Assembly: GCF_050436995.1 (NCBI RefSeq)
Contig: NC_134747.1
Location: 8,873,501 to 8,937,500 of the forward strand
Direction: 5' to 3'
Source of the DNA: Anticarsia gemmatalis
Lineage: Eukaryota; Arthropoda; Insecta; Lepidoptera; Erebidae
Length of the DNA stretch: 64,000 nt
Notes under the pieces: model-generated
Databases searched by the model: none
Seen by the model: only the letters and a program-made list of their open reading frames with translations
What the model was told of the DNA's origin: nothing
Translations under genes and position numbers: made by a program
In this document: positions 1 to 11,726 of the stretch, piece after piece
Position numbering within the stretch: the first letter of the stretch is position 1
How the letters are laid out: each line of letters begins with the position of its first letter

Positions 1-2167
1 GGTGAGCTTTAGTTTTGAAACCATAAATTACTTCTAGTTTATAGCAAGATATCACTCTTATTACTGTAATAAACGACATCGCAGTATACAGAAAGAGCTC
101 CATCGTTATCTACGTGTGTGTGTCTACTATGTTTAAATAGGAGTTGGTAAGAAACAAAAAGAGTTACAAATGTAATTATTCACAGTCATCTTAAGCGTGG
201 TCGTGAAAGCACTCGACTGTGTTATTAAAAGGTGGTTGTTGAAGCGAGGTTCACGGAGCAGGCGGCTCTAGGGGAAGGGCTCATATAACTCCTACTTTTC
301 TATCGTGGGACGCGGCGCGTCCACCGGCGGCGGTAGTAGGAAGCTACCTCGAGTTTTATGAGTTTAATCAAATCGTTTTAGGGGTGTCAGGGCGTGCCCT
401 AACGGCTGATTGTATGTGCGGGACACGTGTGCTGACCCGTACGATTTCGCTCACTACGTACAAATATAGTTTCATTAAACAGAACTGTTACAAAATGTTA
501 CTTTTATTACAAGGAAAACACGCGAAACATGTATTAGACTTTAAGGTGTTTTGTTGATAAGAGCCTTTGTGCGTAGCAGTTTGAGGTTATTTTGTTAAGA
601 TAACATCATTCTGATAGTCGCATAATGTCGTGGCTGACTAATAAATAGCCCGAATATTATTTAATCGATTTTGAGATTTCTGATTGGCATTTTTTATATG
701 TTCTTCTACGCATCCGCATTATATAAGTACAAAGTACTATGAATCAACTTTCTTTGTTATGCGCTAACTGTAAATAAAATAACTGCCTACCTAAGCCTAA
801 AGCATAACTTGTATACGTACTTGTATTAGCTTATCTCGGTGGGGCGGGTTGTAGTAATTCTTTTCTAAGCAGCGCGTAAAGTTATTCAAAATATGTATAA
901 GTTACGTCCTAAGCTGGTCGTAAAACGGTATTACAAACGTTATGAAGGCCGGGGTTCGGCCGGATCTCATCACTTAGGGTTGTACGTCGAAGACGACTAT
1001 CTTTCAATAAACCCATAAAATTGCCTCATCCAAAGCGAGGTTCGACCTCGCTCGCCGTCCCGCCTGCTTGTTGTTAACAATGCACACGTCAATATTAAAT
1101 TTTAGGCGAGGTAACAATATATCGACGTTCAAATTTAAAGAGTAATATCCTTGCCGGGGATCCGACGTTCATCCAAAGAAAAATATGCCTCAGAATTATC
1201 GTATTATCTCGAAGTTAGCAAATGATTTACGTATATATGTCGTGAAACTGACATAAAGTAATTTTTATTATACGGGATACACACTTTAAATAGGAAACTT
1301 TCGATAATCTTTTATTATACCGAATATATTTTTTGAAATGGATATAGTATTATACTTATATAATTCTTAAAATATAGATTTTAATTTGACATGCTCGGTT
1401 GCTCTCGAAAAAAACTATCATCTCATTTAAAGTGAACTGCCTTTGTGGTCCAGGCGGAAGTGTACTACGATAAATGATTACTGATTATGAAGTCTCGGGT
1501 AACTTTCCAAGTCGGGCAGAGTGCGATTGCGCTTTTCTAATTCATAATATGATTAAACTAATACATATACATAATTAGAGTATTCTTTATACTAGACCAA
1601 AGTTAAGTAATGTGTGCCATATCTGGGTAATAGGCTCTTCCTCATTACGGACATGGGAGCTTTATATTAAAAGCGGAAATTCACAATATAAACTTACAAA
1701 ATTCGATCCGTAGTTTATGCGACAAAAGATTACCTTATACATTGTACTCTTGCTCGATCCCGCGACTCCGTTCGCGTGGACTATAGTTATATGGCTGGTG
1801 GCCGTACTTTCAATTTTTGTGGGATTATCGAATGTGAAAGAGATTTGGTAACTTAACAAAAAAATTTTGGCATTTATAATATGAATAGTGATTCATACAT
1901 TTCTCCCTGCTCACAAACTCCCACGTTTAACATAATAGTTATGGCATATTCATAAGTGTTAACAAATTCATGCAAAGTAAGTTTTAAATAGTTTCCCTGT
2001 AACGTTAAGAGGTGGGGACGAATCAATCAGTATCAGGTGTATTTTACATAGGTAGGTGTCAAACGGTAATGAGATGCAGGGCGCGACGCGGGCGGCATCG
2101 GGTGTTGGCGCATGCAAGTTAGATGAGCCTCGCGCTCTGCTCTCCACAGGTGACGTCCGACTTATTT
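1..2167. other. AT-rich non-coding stretch
   Basis: No supportable gene. The sequence is AT-rich with a modest CpG-richer patch near 240-440, and frames on both strands are short and lack recognisable motifs. A possible extension of the minus-strand open frame described at 2168-2401 overlaps 1968-2222 in another frame, but its translation is not recognisable. Confidence 0.6.
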
Positions 2168-2401
2168 TTAATGCACAACATCTATTGCAATTTGTTTGAG
2201 ACATGAAAAGCACCACTGGCATGAAATTATATTCTCTAAAGAAAGCCAGTACATAAGGAAATCATCATCTTTGGCCTGTATACTATTCCAGATGATTAAG
2301 GTGGCGTCAGGTAGAATAGATGCACTTTTTGGCTCAATACGTAAAGAAATATCATGTTGTAAATAACGGTGCATTTGTTTAAACATAGCTATACCTGGCA
2401 T
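2168..2401 (-). other. Unrecognised 77-codon open frame
   Basis: A minus-strand frame of 77 codons with an ordinary amino-acid mix (for example PDATLIIWNS followed by KDDDFLMYWLSLEN), ending in TAA. It stands out from nearby random frames because it is not dominated by simple-sequence residues. Just inside its first codons there is an AG/GT junction (CAG then GTATAG) that could be a splice acceptor, so it could be the last exon of a gene or a fragment of a decayed element. I do not recognise the family and see no partner exon. The case for coding is weak and rests on composition alone. Confidence 0.2.
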
Positions 2402-5400
2402 GTGAGGTTATATAACTTAGAATATAAAGAAGGATAGTAGAAAGTATATTATTGACGAACTAAAAAAAACTAAAAATGGCGTCCGCAGAACGCTATACCA
2501 AAGTTTTATCACAATCTGATCAATGGTTTCGATACGCATAGAGGACACACTAACAAGCATTGTTTTTTGTTTATGTTAATAGAATGGAGAAGATAGATAG
2601 AAGATAATCCATTAATGTTCTTTGAAAGGATAAACAGAAAGGATAGTAAAACAACTAATTTAACTTAACTATACCTCGGCTTACATTACAATTACAATGT
2701 GTGTTTTATTATGAATTTATGATAGAATTGAAAACTACTATAAAACATGGATGTGATAGTTTTTTTTACTGGTCAATGTTCATATATAATATGTCCCGTA
2801 GCTGGAAGAAGGTACTCTAATTTTTCTTTACAAACCGTGTTGTGCAACATTCTGTCACAACGGGTTATGTCATGCGGTACTTGAAACTGCTAAAAACAAG
2901 CGGCTTTAATACAGCTTTTAAACTTTTTCACATAATTTTAAAGAAAGTAAGGTACTCGAACCAAGGATATGCATAAATTACCATAAACCTATTTCGAAGC
3001 CTCTCGGTACACGTCGATAAGAAAATAGTAATAAAACCGAACAGTGTCTTTAAAGAACAGCATAAAGGCGTTTTACCAAAAACTATGCAAAGGTAACACT
3101 TTTTTAAGTTGCCTGATAGTTTTATGTTTTAAGTTGCGTTGATTTGTACTTGATATGCAATAGATAATAAATTGACACTAAATATTATCGCTACTATCAC
3201 TACATAACAATAATTATATCATTAGCAAATAAAGTGTCTTACTTGCTGTATGTCTGTCCGAGATAAAATGGAATGTATGGATTTTCATACGATTTTCACC
3301 AACAGACAGAGTGATCCACGTTTTAGTGTGTAATTTATTAAGATTTGTGTGAGTTGTCTGAATCATAGTTATGATTGTTGCAAATATCGAAGAAAGCCGA
3401 AAAAATGACTGTGAGTCTGCTTACATAATAAAATGTTATATTTGTATCTGTTCTATATATCAGATACAACGACAGTTAAAGTAGAACATATTTATAAAAA
3501 TAAATAAACCTTTACGGCTTACCGTTAAGAACCTACCTAAAAAGTTGTTTTTAAAGATTAATTTTGCTTTTTTTTAAATGTGCATTAATTTATTTAAATC
3601 TCTGATTACCGTGGAAATACTTTAACAATTAATTCATAAATACATTATAAAAACAGAAATATTTATTAGAAGGTAATTATCCCCTATCGTACAAATATAT
3701 ACTACGAATATACGCAGCACCACTAAAGTGCTACGGCGTAGCCAAGAGCTACGAACCTTTCAACATTCACCTGTTTAAAAAAAATACTTAGTAATTTGTG
3801 TACAAATTAGTAGGTGCTAGGTAGGTAATACATTAAATTATTAGAAATTGCAGATATGACGAAATTATAAATAAGGATGAGGTTAGAAAATTATAAAGTA
3901 TTAATTTATTTCTTTCAATTTTATCGTTGCTAAGACATACGAAAGACTTTACATTAAACTCTCTATAATCCACCGCATATCGTAGATTTTAACATGGAAC
4001 AGAGTTATATTTCATACACGCTTTTACCTACCCGAGTAGGCATGCCTGCGGTACTTTGGCATGCAAACATACTAACGAAGACCATGGATACATAGATGTT
4101 TTACTATATTTTAACAAATTGCAGCAGTTGAGGGATGTTTGAAGTCTATTAATTGCGGTAACTTTTAAATTAAATAATTACCATATCAATATCTTTTAGA
4201 CTTCATCATAATGATATTATAATGTTGAATGCATATTATTAAATAAATTAAAATTCAAATCACAACTTGTAATATAAAATATTACGGCAACATTAGATTG
4301 TATTATTATCTTACGTCGTTAGCTCTGAGCGGATTAAGGTTGTTTCAAAATAACATCAGACGCATTATCAGCAGACGAATGAAAATGCCTTGAATGCCAA
4401 TGAGACGCAATTGGTACACTCGTGTATAAGAAAATTCCGTTCGAGTAGATACAAATAGATTACAGATTAGATAATACTAACCGGGATCGTCACAAATGTG
4501 TTACGAAAAGAGCAAACAGTTCAGGTGGAAGATTCGTTTAGTACAAGGATAGAAGACAAATTAAAAGAGCACTGAAACGCTAATTCCATTACGATTCGAT
4601 GGACGGCAAAAGTCGCCTCCGTTGGACTCAAAGCCGGTAAAACGTAATTGCGACTTCACTAAGCTGGGCTCCGCGTGGCCCGATACGGACGAAAGGGGAC
4701 CTCTCTGTAACGGCTGATATAAAAGCGGCAATAAATTTAACAGGATGAACGCACTACTTACACAGAACGAGCGCGGACGCCGCCGGTGCCCGTAACGAGG
4801 GGGCACGCAACCACCGGTCTGTGTTTTAACCCACCCCGCCCTTCGTTTTTCAGGCTTCACAGGACATTTTTATTTTAAAGCGCATTATTAATGACCGGTC
4901 CACTAAAATATATGTGGCTGATTATGCAATACTATTAATAGTGTTTGCATAATATCCATCCATACTTTAAATATTTATTAGCGAAATCCAAACTGAATAA
5001 ATTCCGCTTACAAGCTTTAAGTTCTTAACTCTGAAATACTCGCCCCTTTCGATTTCGCAAAGTAAGGGCTAAGTAAATTATACGGAAACGTTGAAAATAT
5101 AGGCGACGAGAGAATTTATCGAAACAAATTTTGTAACCGGCTTTTTACCTAGTTTACATTTTATTGTACACATTTTGTTCACAAGTTTTGTTTACGGTGT
5201 GTAAATCACATTTTCTGTAGGACTTAATTAGGTGTATTGGGTAGAATAATCGAGGTCTGTTTATATTAAATACGTAGTAGGTAAAGTAAGTATGATTTGA
5301 ACAACGGTATTACTTATATTCAAATAATTTTCTTAGATATACGGACATAAAAACATTTTTTATATAATTTATACTTGATTTTAGATAATCACTATAGAAA

Positions 5401-6849
5401 AGTACACAATTTAAAGGAATCTAAATGTGTGGTTGTCAACTTGTCAAGTGCATATTTTTCCCGATGATAATTTCAGGAGGCCTTTCATATACAATAAGTC
5501 TTATCATTCTTCGGATTTTGAATAAAAATTACATATTTCTACTACTAATATGAAGTATATTTTAAATATTTATTCTATAACTTTATTTTTGACTGTGGAT
5601 TTGGTGCAATAACGAAACGTAGCTTCTTTAAAATTACTGATCAGAGGCAACACGACGTTTATTAGTATGAAAGTGAATATGTCAATGTAGGCTTGTGTGC
5701 AGTTTGGTAAAAAAAGGTTTTTATATATAAAGAAGAATAATTGATGCAGGTCTTCAAGTACCAACGGGATTAAATATCATGGTCGATCTACACAGATCAC
5801 ATCGGTGATGTCTTGCAGAAAGGAGCGTATTACTCGTAACCGGCGGTCCTGTATGACAAGATTTATGGATGTGAATGAAGCAAAGAATGTTTGTAAGGAT
5901 AGTACCAAGTGGCGTTGTCTCGTCTCTGCTTACCCCAATGGGAAGAAGGCGTGATATAAAAAAATAAATATAAATTTTGTATATTAATGTTTAATTTTTG
6001 TTCGGATGACACCTGATATTTGAGATTTACTGACATTAATCATCATTAACATCTTTTATCTTTAAGTAATTCAAATCATCAAGAAACTTTCATCTCGGAA
6101 ACCTTTCGTGTGGACGAAGAACGAGGCAAAAGCTAGTTTATGATAAACAGAAACGAAATAAATTTTGGCTACAAATATTCTAAGAATTTGCTGTACATTT
6201 ATTAAGACGAAAACAACGCCTGCTTGCTATTTTATTTTTAGCGTTATTTGTACGTCATACTCAGTTGTAACTGATGTTACAAAGCGTTTCAGAGGGTGAG
6301 AATAGCCCGAACAATTGCGAGGGAAACAATCGTCGCGAGATTTTTGTACAAAAGCACCTAAAAGAAAAATAGTTAATGTCGTTATTTTGGATACACATGT
6401 TTATTGCTATGAAACATGGCAGCCTCATAACAATCCCTTTCACTCTCCACAAATTGGAAGGAGCGCGTAAAGGAAAACATGGCCATAAATAAAACTGGCA
6501 GATCAACTAGATAGGCGGCCATTACCCGAGATAAGCACGACTTATATACGCGATACGTTCTTCGCTTCAGCAGATTAACGGAATGGGACTGGGTTTGTTT
6601 GCAGATATCGACGTTGAAACATTTTGGCAAGTCACAGCTCGGAAATTTATTGTGGTGTTCAGGGAGATATCTTCTTACGGACTCATTAAAAAGGAGACAC
6701 GTCGTACATAAATCAGGGGCAGGCGTCGGCAGCGGCACGACGCGGCGCGGGCGCGACCGACTCGGCGGCTCTTATCGGCACCGAGTGCGCCGGCAATAGG
6801 CGCTATCCGGTTCCGTCGTCGTCGCGCCATCGCTCCCATTGTATCTCTC
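2402..6849. other. Non-coding stretch with minor repeat scraps
   Basis: Mostly AT-rich DNA without a supportable gene. Around 3225-3330 there is a degenerate stretch resembling the 5' part of the Helitron-like elements described elsewhere (a 'gattttcatacgattttcac' phrase followed by an 'agagtgat' phrase). Near 3711-3757 are several GCTACG/CGTAGC words like those in the MITE at 57206-57461. A CpG-richer island lies at about 4590-4860 and another at about 6715-6849. No promoter or terminator could be assigned. Confidence 0.5.
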
Positions 6850-6854
6850 CGCCG
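6850..6854 (+). repeat. Left 5-bp target-site duplication of Transib element
   Basis: CGCCG lies immediately left of the CACGGTG terminus and is repeated exactly at 9519-9523 right of the other terminus. Five-base GC-rich duplications of the CGNCG type are characteristic of Transib insertions, so this pair fixes the element boundaries. Confidence 0.85.
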
Positions 6855-7462
6855 CACGGTGGATCGAAAATCGGCTGTAGAAGACATAGGATCTCGATGT
6901 CGTGAATGTTATTTTTTTCGCTGGAAATGACTTCTGCTGATCATTACTATTATAAAAAATGACATATGAAGTAATTGTATGCACAAATGGAAGAGTTATA
7001 ATTTTTTTAAGAAAAATTTGTATGGAGCTGACATGAAAAATGAGAATATCTCTGGAATCGCAAGGTTGGCCGTTATATCCTCGCACACTGATATAGTACT
7101 ATTTATTTGTGAATTTTTGACATACTTTATATCGCGGCATCACTTGCGATTTTTTTTCTAAAAATCGGCAAAATTTTCAAAAAAAAATTTTTGTTTATGA
7201 TACATTTTAATGCTTAAATGCGACTATAATAAGTGTAATTTACTATATTTTTTATGCTTAGACCAAAACATTCTAAGAAATTACACAATCGTATTACTCC
7301 TCCTCGAATGGTGCTCTCTGAACCTCGTATAATCTTTGTTTCGGGCCTCTGAAGCTTCTTCCGAAAGACTTCCAAATGGTACAATAGCATTTACTCCGTT
7401 TATCAACAATTTGTGGACTGTTGATGACATGCAGTACCCATCGTACAGTTCCAACTATTTTA
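6855..7462 (+). repeat. Left inverted arm of Transib element
   Basis: About 600 bp whose reverse complement recurs at about 8905-9518. It contains the terminal repeat, an AT-rich 3' untranslated part and, on the minus strand at 7281-7462, the last codons of a Transib transposase. The inner edge is set where the match to the right arm fades, so it is accurate only to some tens of bases. Confidence 0.85.
7281..7462 (-). pseudogene. Transib transposase C-terminal fragment (left arm copy)
   Basis: Read on the minus strand, this stretch gives a C-terminal transposase tail: ELYDGYCMSSTVHKLLING, then a short gap, then GSLSEEASEARNKDYTRF, ending in TAA. The SEEA-E-RNKD block and the preceding VHK-L-I-G phrase are hallmarks of the Transib/RAG1-core C-terminus. 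Compared with the right arm it lacks the few residues between the INxG phrase and the NAIV phrase, so the two copies decayed separately. It has no upstream coding sequence in this orientation and is simply carried within the inverted arm. Confidence 0.82.
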
Positions 7463-7463
7463 G

Positions 7464-8150
7464 TTCCTACAACCTAGTTCCAACAACTTAGGTGCGAGTT
7501 TGATTCCCCCGGCGCCTCAATGCTTCGCCACTGGACTGGTCACTGGCGACTAGCGCAAGGTCAGCGCATCCTCCCTTAGCGAACCCAAGGGGCCGCACCC
7601 TCGATTGTGTGCAACTATCAAACCATCGTCTAGGTAAGAGGTCATCTAGAGTGTTGCCGTTGGGTTGTTATGTCCGACTCATCGGCATGTAGAACAATAT
7701 TTTGTGCTTCGGGCACCATTTGTGATGAGGGCCCTTGTTATGAGGACACATGTTGCGGTTTAGAAGGTATGCCCGCCCTTCTATCGGAATTTGCACATAG
7801 TCCCGCACTCCACCCTGGGTGCTGGTGTATGCATAATGCGCATACGCACCACTCCCATCGTCGTGAGCCGGGGCGATCACATAACGATTCCGATAAGTGT
7901 GTTACAGTAGGGAATTACATACAAATAATACTGATGAGCTCGAGTTGATACAGTGACGACCCGTTTCCGAGTTGATACGTGTGCTTACGACCTTAAATCA
8001 ACTTCAGGGTGGTCGTTTGCTTTATATAGTTAATTCTAGCAAAATCAATCATTATTTTATGTTTCACAGTACTTTCAGAAATGAATAAATGTTTGAATAT
8101 TATGAATCTTCAAACCTGTATAACTCGGTTCAAAGCGATCCTACCGGTTT
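7464..8150. other. Unexplained interior of the Transib element
   Basis: This piece lies between the left arm and the recognisable transposase coding. It contains two overlapping open frames, 7668-7880 on the minus strand (70 codons) and 7670-7948 on the plus strand (92 codons), and a B-box-like phrase near 7500 (GTTTGATTCCCCC). Neither translation matches Transib motifs I know. It may be decayed N-terminal transposase sequence, a nested insertion, or captured host DNA. Confidence 0.4.
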
Positions 8151-8303
8151 CGTGCCATACTAACTATTGCTTCAAATGGCTAGCTCTATCGATACATGCC
8201 ACTTTTTTTTGTTGGCCGGCACTTTGAAAGAAGGCCCAAAAATGTATGGAGCGTGGATGATCTCCTTTGTACATATCTGTCTGAAGCGAAGTCAAATGCG
8301 GCC

Positions 8304-9092
8304 TGCTACCTGTGTTTGGCTGAGCCCACATAAATGAATAAGTAAGATGACTTAGATGCCATTGCGTCAAAAACCGTTTCTTCTGGCGTGTTCGGATAAA
8401 CATCACTTCGTGCCCGCATTAATGTGATGAAATGTCTTCTACACATAGCGCTTCGTCTCGACTTTAAAAAGTGGTCTGCAAGAGGAGAAGGCCATCAAGA
8501 GTTATTGCATCCAAGAAAGAAGCTCATCCAAGATTGATTCAAAGATGATCTCAACCTTTGATCGATCTTGGATGAGTTTTTGGTCGATTAATTTCATGTC
8601 TTCGACATTGTGAGGGAACGAGAGCTTCAATTTTGTCATCCACTGCAGTTTTTTCATTTATGACAACTTCTTTGGATTATTTCGCAAAACTAAACTAGGC
8701 TGGAAGGCAATACAGAGGCGGTGAGCAGGGTTTTGGATTCACCCGTACGGTATCACCGTCAGCTATCAACTTTAATGGAACCAAACCGGTCATAAACGTA
8801 ATTCGCAGATTTGCTGTGATTCTGAGAGCTATCACATCTGGAGAGTTTAAATACGTGCAGAAATTTAAAGAATACGCTAGAACAACCGCTGAAAAATACT
8901 TGGAATTGTACGATGGGTACCTACTGCATGTCTTCAACCGTCCACAAATTGTTGATTAACCGAGGGGACATAATTGCAGTTAATGCTATTGTAACAATTG
9001 GAAGTCTTTCGGAAGAAGCTTCAGAGGCCCGAAACAAAGATTATACGAGGTTCAGAGAGCAACATTCGAGGAGGAGTAATACGATTGTGTGA
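8304..9092 (+). pseudogene. Decayed Transib transposase, C-terminal third
   Basis: Plus-strand translation shows, in order: a Cys-rich CYLCLAEPT segment at about 8304; SLRARINVMKCLLHIALRLD at about 8403; a FKKW-ARG phrase; HPRKKLIQD at about 8511; then, in another frame from about 8700, NFNGTKPVINVIRRFAVILR and FKEYARTTAEKYLELYDGY; then GDIIAVNAIVTIGSLSEEA and ARNKDYTRF, ending in TGA at 9090-9092. This order matches the C-terminal part of Transib transposases and the RAG1 core. Several in-frame stops, one frameshift between about 8540 and 8700 and a 4-bp insertion near 8920 break the frame. The N-terminal part with the first catalytic aspartates was not found. The enzyme it came from cuts and pastes DNA in the nucleus by a DDE mechanism; this copy is dead. 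Confidence 0.83.
8523..8576. repeat. Short inverted repeat within Transib relic
   Basis: CTCATCCAAGAT at 8523-8534 is the exact reverse complement of ATCTTGGATGAG at 8565-8576, giving a 12-bp stem and a 30-base loop. It lies inside the decayed transposase just after the LIQD motif and probably arose during decay. Confidence 0.6.
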
Positions 9093-9518
9093 TTTCTTAG
9101 AATGTTTTGGTCTAAGCATAAAAAATATAGTAAATTACACTTATTATAGTCGCATTTAAGCATTAAAATGTATCATAAACAAAAATTTTTTTTTGAAAAT
9201 TTTGCCGATTTTTAGAAAAAAAATCGCAAGTGATGCCGCGATATAAAGTATGTCAAAAATTCACAAATAAATAGTACTATATCAGTGTGCGAGGATATAA
9301 CGGCCAACCTTGCGATTCCAGAGATATTCTCATTTTTCATGTCAGCTCCATACAAATTTTTCTTAAAAAAATTATAACTCTTCCATTTGTGCATACAATT
9401 ACTTCATATGTCATTTTTTATAATAGTAATGATCAGCAGAAGTCATTTCCAGCGAAAAAAATAACATTCACGACATCGAGATCCTATGTCTTCTACAGCC
9501 GATTTTCGATCCACCGTG
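8905..9518 (+). repeat. Right inverted arm of Transib element
   Basis: Reverse-complement partner of the left arm. It includes the transposase 3' end in its original orientation, an AT-rich 3' untranslated part and the terminal CCACCGTG. The original element most likely had this as its only long 3' region. Confidence 0.85.
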
Positions 9519-9523
9519 CGCCG
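9519..9523 (+). repeat. Right 5-bp target-site duplication of Transib element
   Basis: CGCCG directly after the CACCGTG terminus, identical to 6850-6854. Confidence 0.85.
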
Positions 9524-11726
9524 CGCCGCTCCACTGTACGCTACCTAGCATCCGACCACCTAAACTTATTACATTATCCCCTTTACCGATACTTGTTTTA
9601 TACAATACACAACAATATGACATACATTACCGGACAATGCAATATATTATGAGACAGACCATTAGGACCGTCTGTTGAAACACGTTTCATTACTCGAGTG
9701 CCCAAATGAAAGAATATTTTGCTCTCGACGTTTTTGTACCTATCTGAGTTTCTTTTCATTAGAGCAAAATTTCAATATATTTTGACAATTCTTTATGTGA
9801 AATTCTGAGAAAAGGCGCTAATACGGGATGGATGATGAAGGTTAGGGATTCCAGCTTATAACAGTTCCATATAATATTCGAAATTTAGTTAATGAAATCA
9901 TAAAAAACTATGAGTTATCTTTAATTTGAGAAATATGGCCGTTACTTAACATCCGCAATAAATACATCTACGACAGAATAAATTACCAGGAATGTAAAAC
10001 ATGACTTGATCGTCATTACGTGGGTTATATCGCGGAGAACATAATAAAAAATTCACGACGTAAAAGGACAACATCCACGATATGTTGTAAATCAATTTAT
10101 GTGCACTCAGTAGGGACGTACACGCATGGATACGTTTTTTAATCCCCGCAACTGTCGAATTCAGTAAGCTTTCACCTACTTAGAGCGTACAAACAACAAT
10201 GCATTGATTGTGGGGCGTTAATCCGTATCAGTGTTCTTGGGCATATGTGAACAAAAGCCATGGAGTTTTACGTTTAATCATCCTGCCAAATCTGCATGAC
10301 CCATTTTTTCTTCCAGGAATTAATAAAACACGGATTAAGGAGTAAAGGAAAGGAATATTACAATAAAATGAATCAGTGAAATAATCTAATACACGGGTAC
10401 TACCATATAGGTAATAGGTATTTCTAAATTTCTCTTAATTTCTTAATTAATGAAGCAAAACTGTAACGACTATATTTATAATTCTGAATACTTGTACAGT
10501 AGAATGTGTAATTTAATTACTGGTTCATTCCATTTTTAGCGTAATAAAGCAATTGCATGTTTACATACCGCAGTCCCAAATGATTTACGATTTCAATATA
10601 GCTTCGATTACAATTGGATGGAATATATTTTGAGTCATTGTTATCATTTTCTGTATATGTGTGACTGTGTACAAGATACAGTCGTATACATAGTTACACA
10701 CATTTATTGAATTAAAACTTGTGTACTTCACAATTAATTAAGCTAACGACCAAGCTTGACAAAATGTTAAGCACTTACTAACATAAAGATAACGTTTCAG
10801 TGAGCGCCACTAGTTCACTGGACCCGGAAGATCCCAACTTTTCGGAGTACCCTGGAAATTTCCAACATTACGACCACCCGCTCCCCTTGAATTATTGGAC
10901 TTACACACCTACTTACATGCCGTCGAGAGTGCAAAGTTTTGTTTCTTGTTTGCATGGAATTCCTGCGTTGTTATTTTAGTTGTCGTGAGGCACAACGTTC
11001 AGTGTAGAATGTTACCAGATATTATTTCTTTACCATCATAAATAATGTGTTTTTCTTTTCATTGTTTGATCGACGTATTAGCACAAATGGAGACAGTTAG
11101 TTGCGTATTTGTGATGTGCGACGTTACACGAGAGTATCGTGCCGCGTGACCGAAGGGTGTACACGAGTGGATGACTGAACAAATGACAATAATTGGCGTG
11201 CAGAGAGCAACGACATCGCGGCGCTCACAGCCGTCACCGACTTTAATTGACTGGTGATTTCAATTAATGCGCATCGGTGAGTTCACGAAATGCCACTATT
11301 CCTGGTATAATGGCACCAGATATTCACTCAAAATGTCGTTGGCAGCTCGCGCGCTGTGAATTTACGGCACTGACGACGACCAATAAATGCAAATTTTATT
11401 GTTTATGGCAGATTTAACGGCAGTGAACTCTTTTACCAATATCGTAAAGTGGTCCTTGCACATCCAGACCGACCAATTTGTTCACATTAAATATGTACAC
11501 TACACAAAGTCAAACGGCAGAGAACAAAACTGTCAAACGCAGTACAGGGTCATGTAAGGTATCGGGGGCATTTTAATTTTGAGTATATGAGCTGACTTGT
11601 TTAGCTTGCTAACGAGAGTTCAAAGTATTAATTATACTTGATTGTCTGATTTTGGGTCTTTAAAAATCCTTCAATTTATATTCTTTTTCGGATATCGTAT
11701 GCGTAAAATAAGTGGTAGAACACATA
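9524..11726. other. Non-coding stretch
   Basis: AT-rich DNA with a mildly GC-richer part at about 11080-11380 that resembles conserved non-coding sequence in its base composition. No open frame carries recognisable motifs and no repeat boundary could be drawn. Confidence 0.55.

Larger units (their letters stand above)
6855..9518 (+). mobile_element. Defective Transib (RAG1-related) DNA transposon with long inverted arms
   Basis: A 2664-bp element bounded by the terminal sequence CACGGTGGATCGAAAATCGG and its reverse complement, flanked by 5-bp CGCCG duplications. The CACGGTG start resembles the recombination-signal-like heptamer of Transib termini. The two arms (about 6855-7462 and 8905-9518) are inverted copies. 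By eye the outer 390 bp or so are identical, while the inner parts differ by substitutions and small indels. Both arms carry the transposase 3' end, so the left end looks like an inverted copy of the original right end and the 5' end is lost. Decayed transposase sequence fills 8304-9092. The interior at about 7464-8150 is unexplained. The element cannot encode a transposase but could be mobilised in trans if a source exists. Confidence 0.88.

Noticed and set aside
6599..6799. Plus-strand 66-codon frame and overlapping minus frames near 6.4-6.9 kb
   Set aside because: Overlapping frames on both strands across a CpG-rich patch, with no domain features.
6979..7161. A 60-codon frame that recurs identically at 9212-9394 on the other strand
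   Set aside because: It is part of the AT-rich untranslated portion of the Transib arms; its recurrence reflects the inverted duplication and not a conserved gene.
7490..7515. B-box-like GTTTGATTCCCCC suggesting a tRNA or SINE
   Set aside because: No A box at the right distance and no cloverleaf; it lies in the unexplained Transib interior.
8164..8406. Minus-strand 80-codon frame
   Set aside because: It is antisense to the decayed Transib transposase read on the plus strand.
8695..8937. Minus-strand 80-codon frame
   Set aside because: Antisense to the Transib NFNGTKP to LYDGY coding segment.
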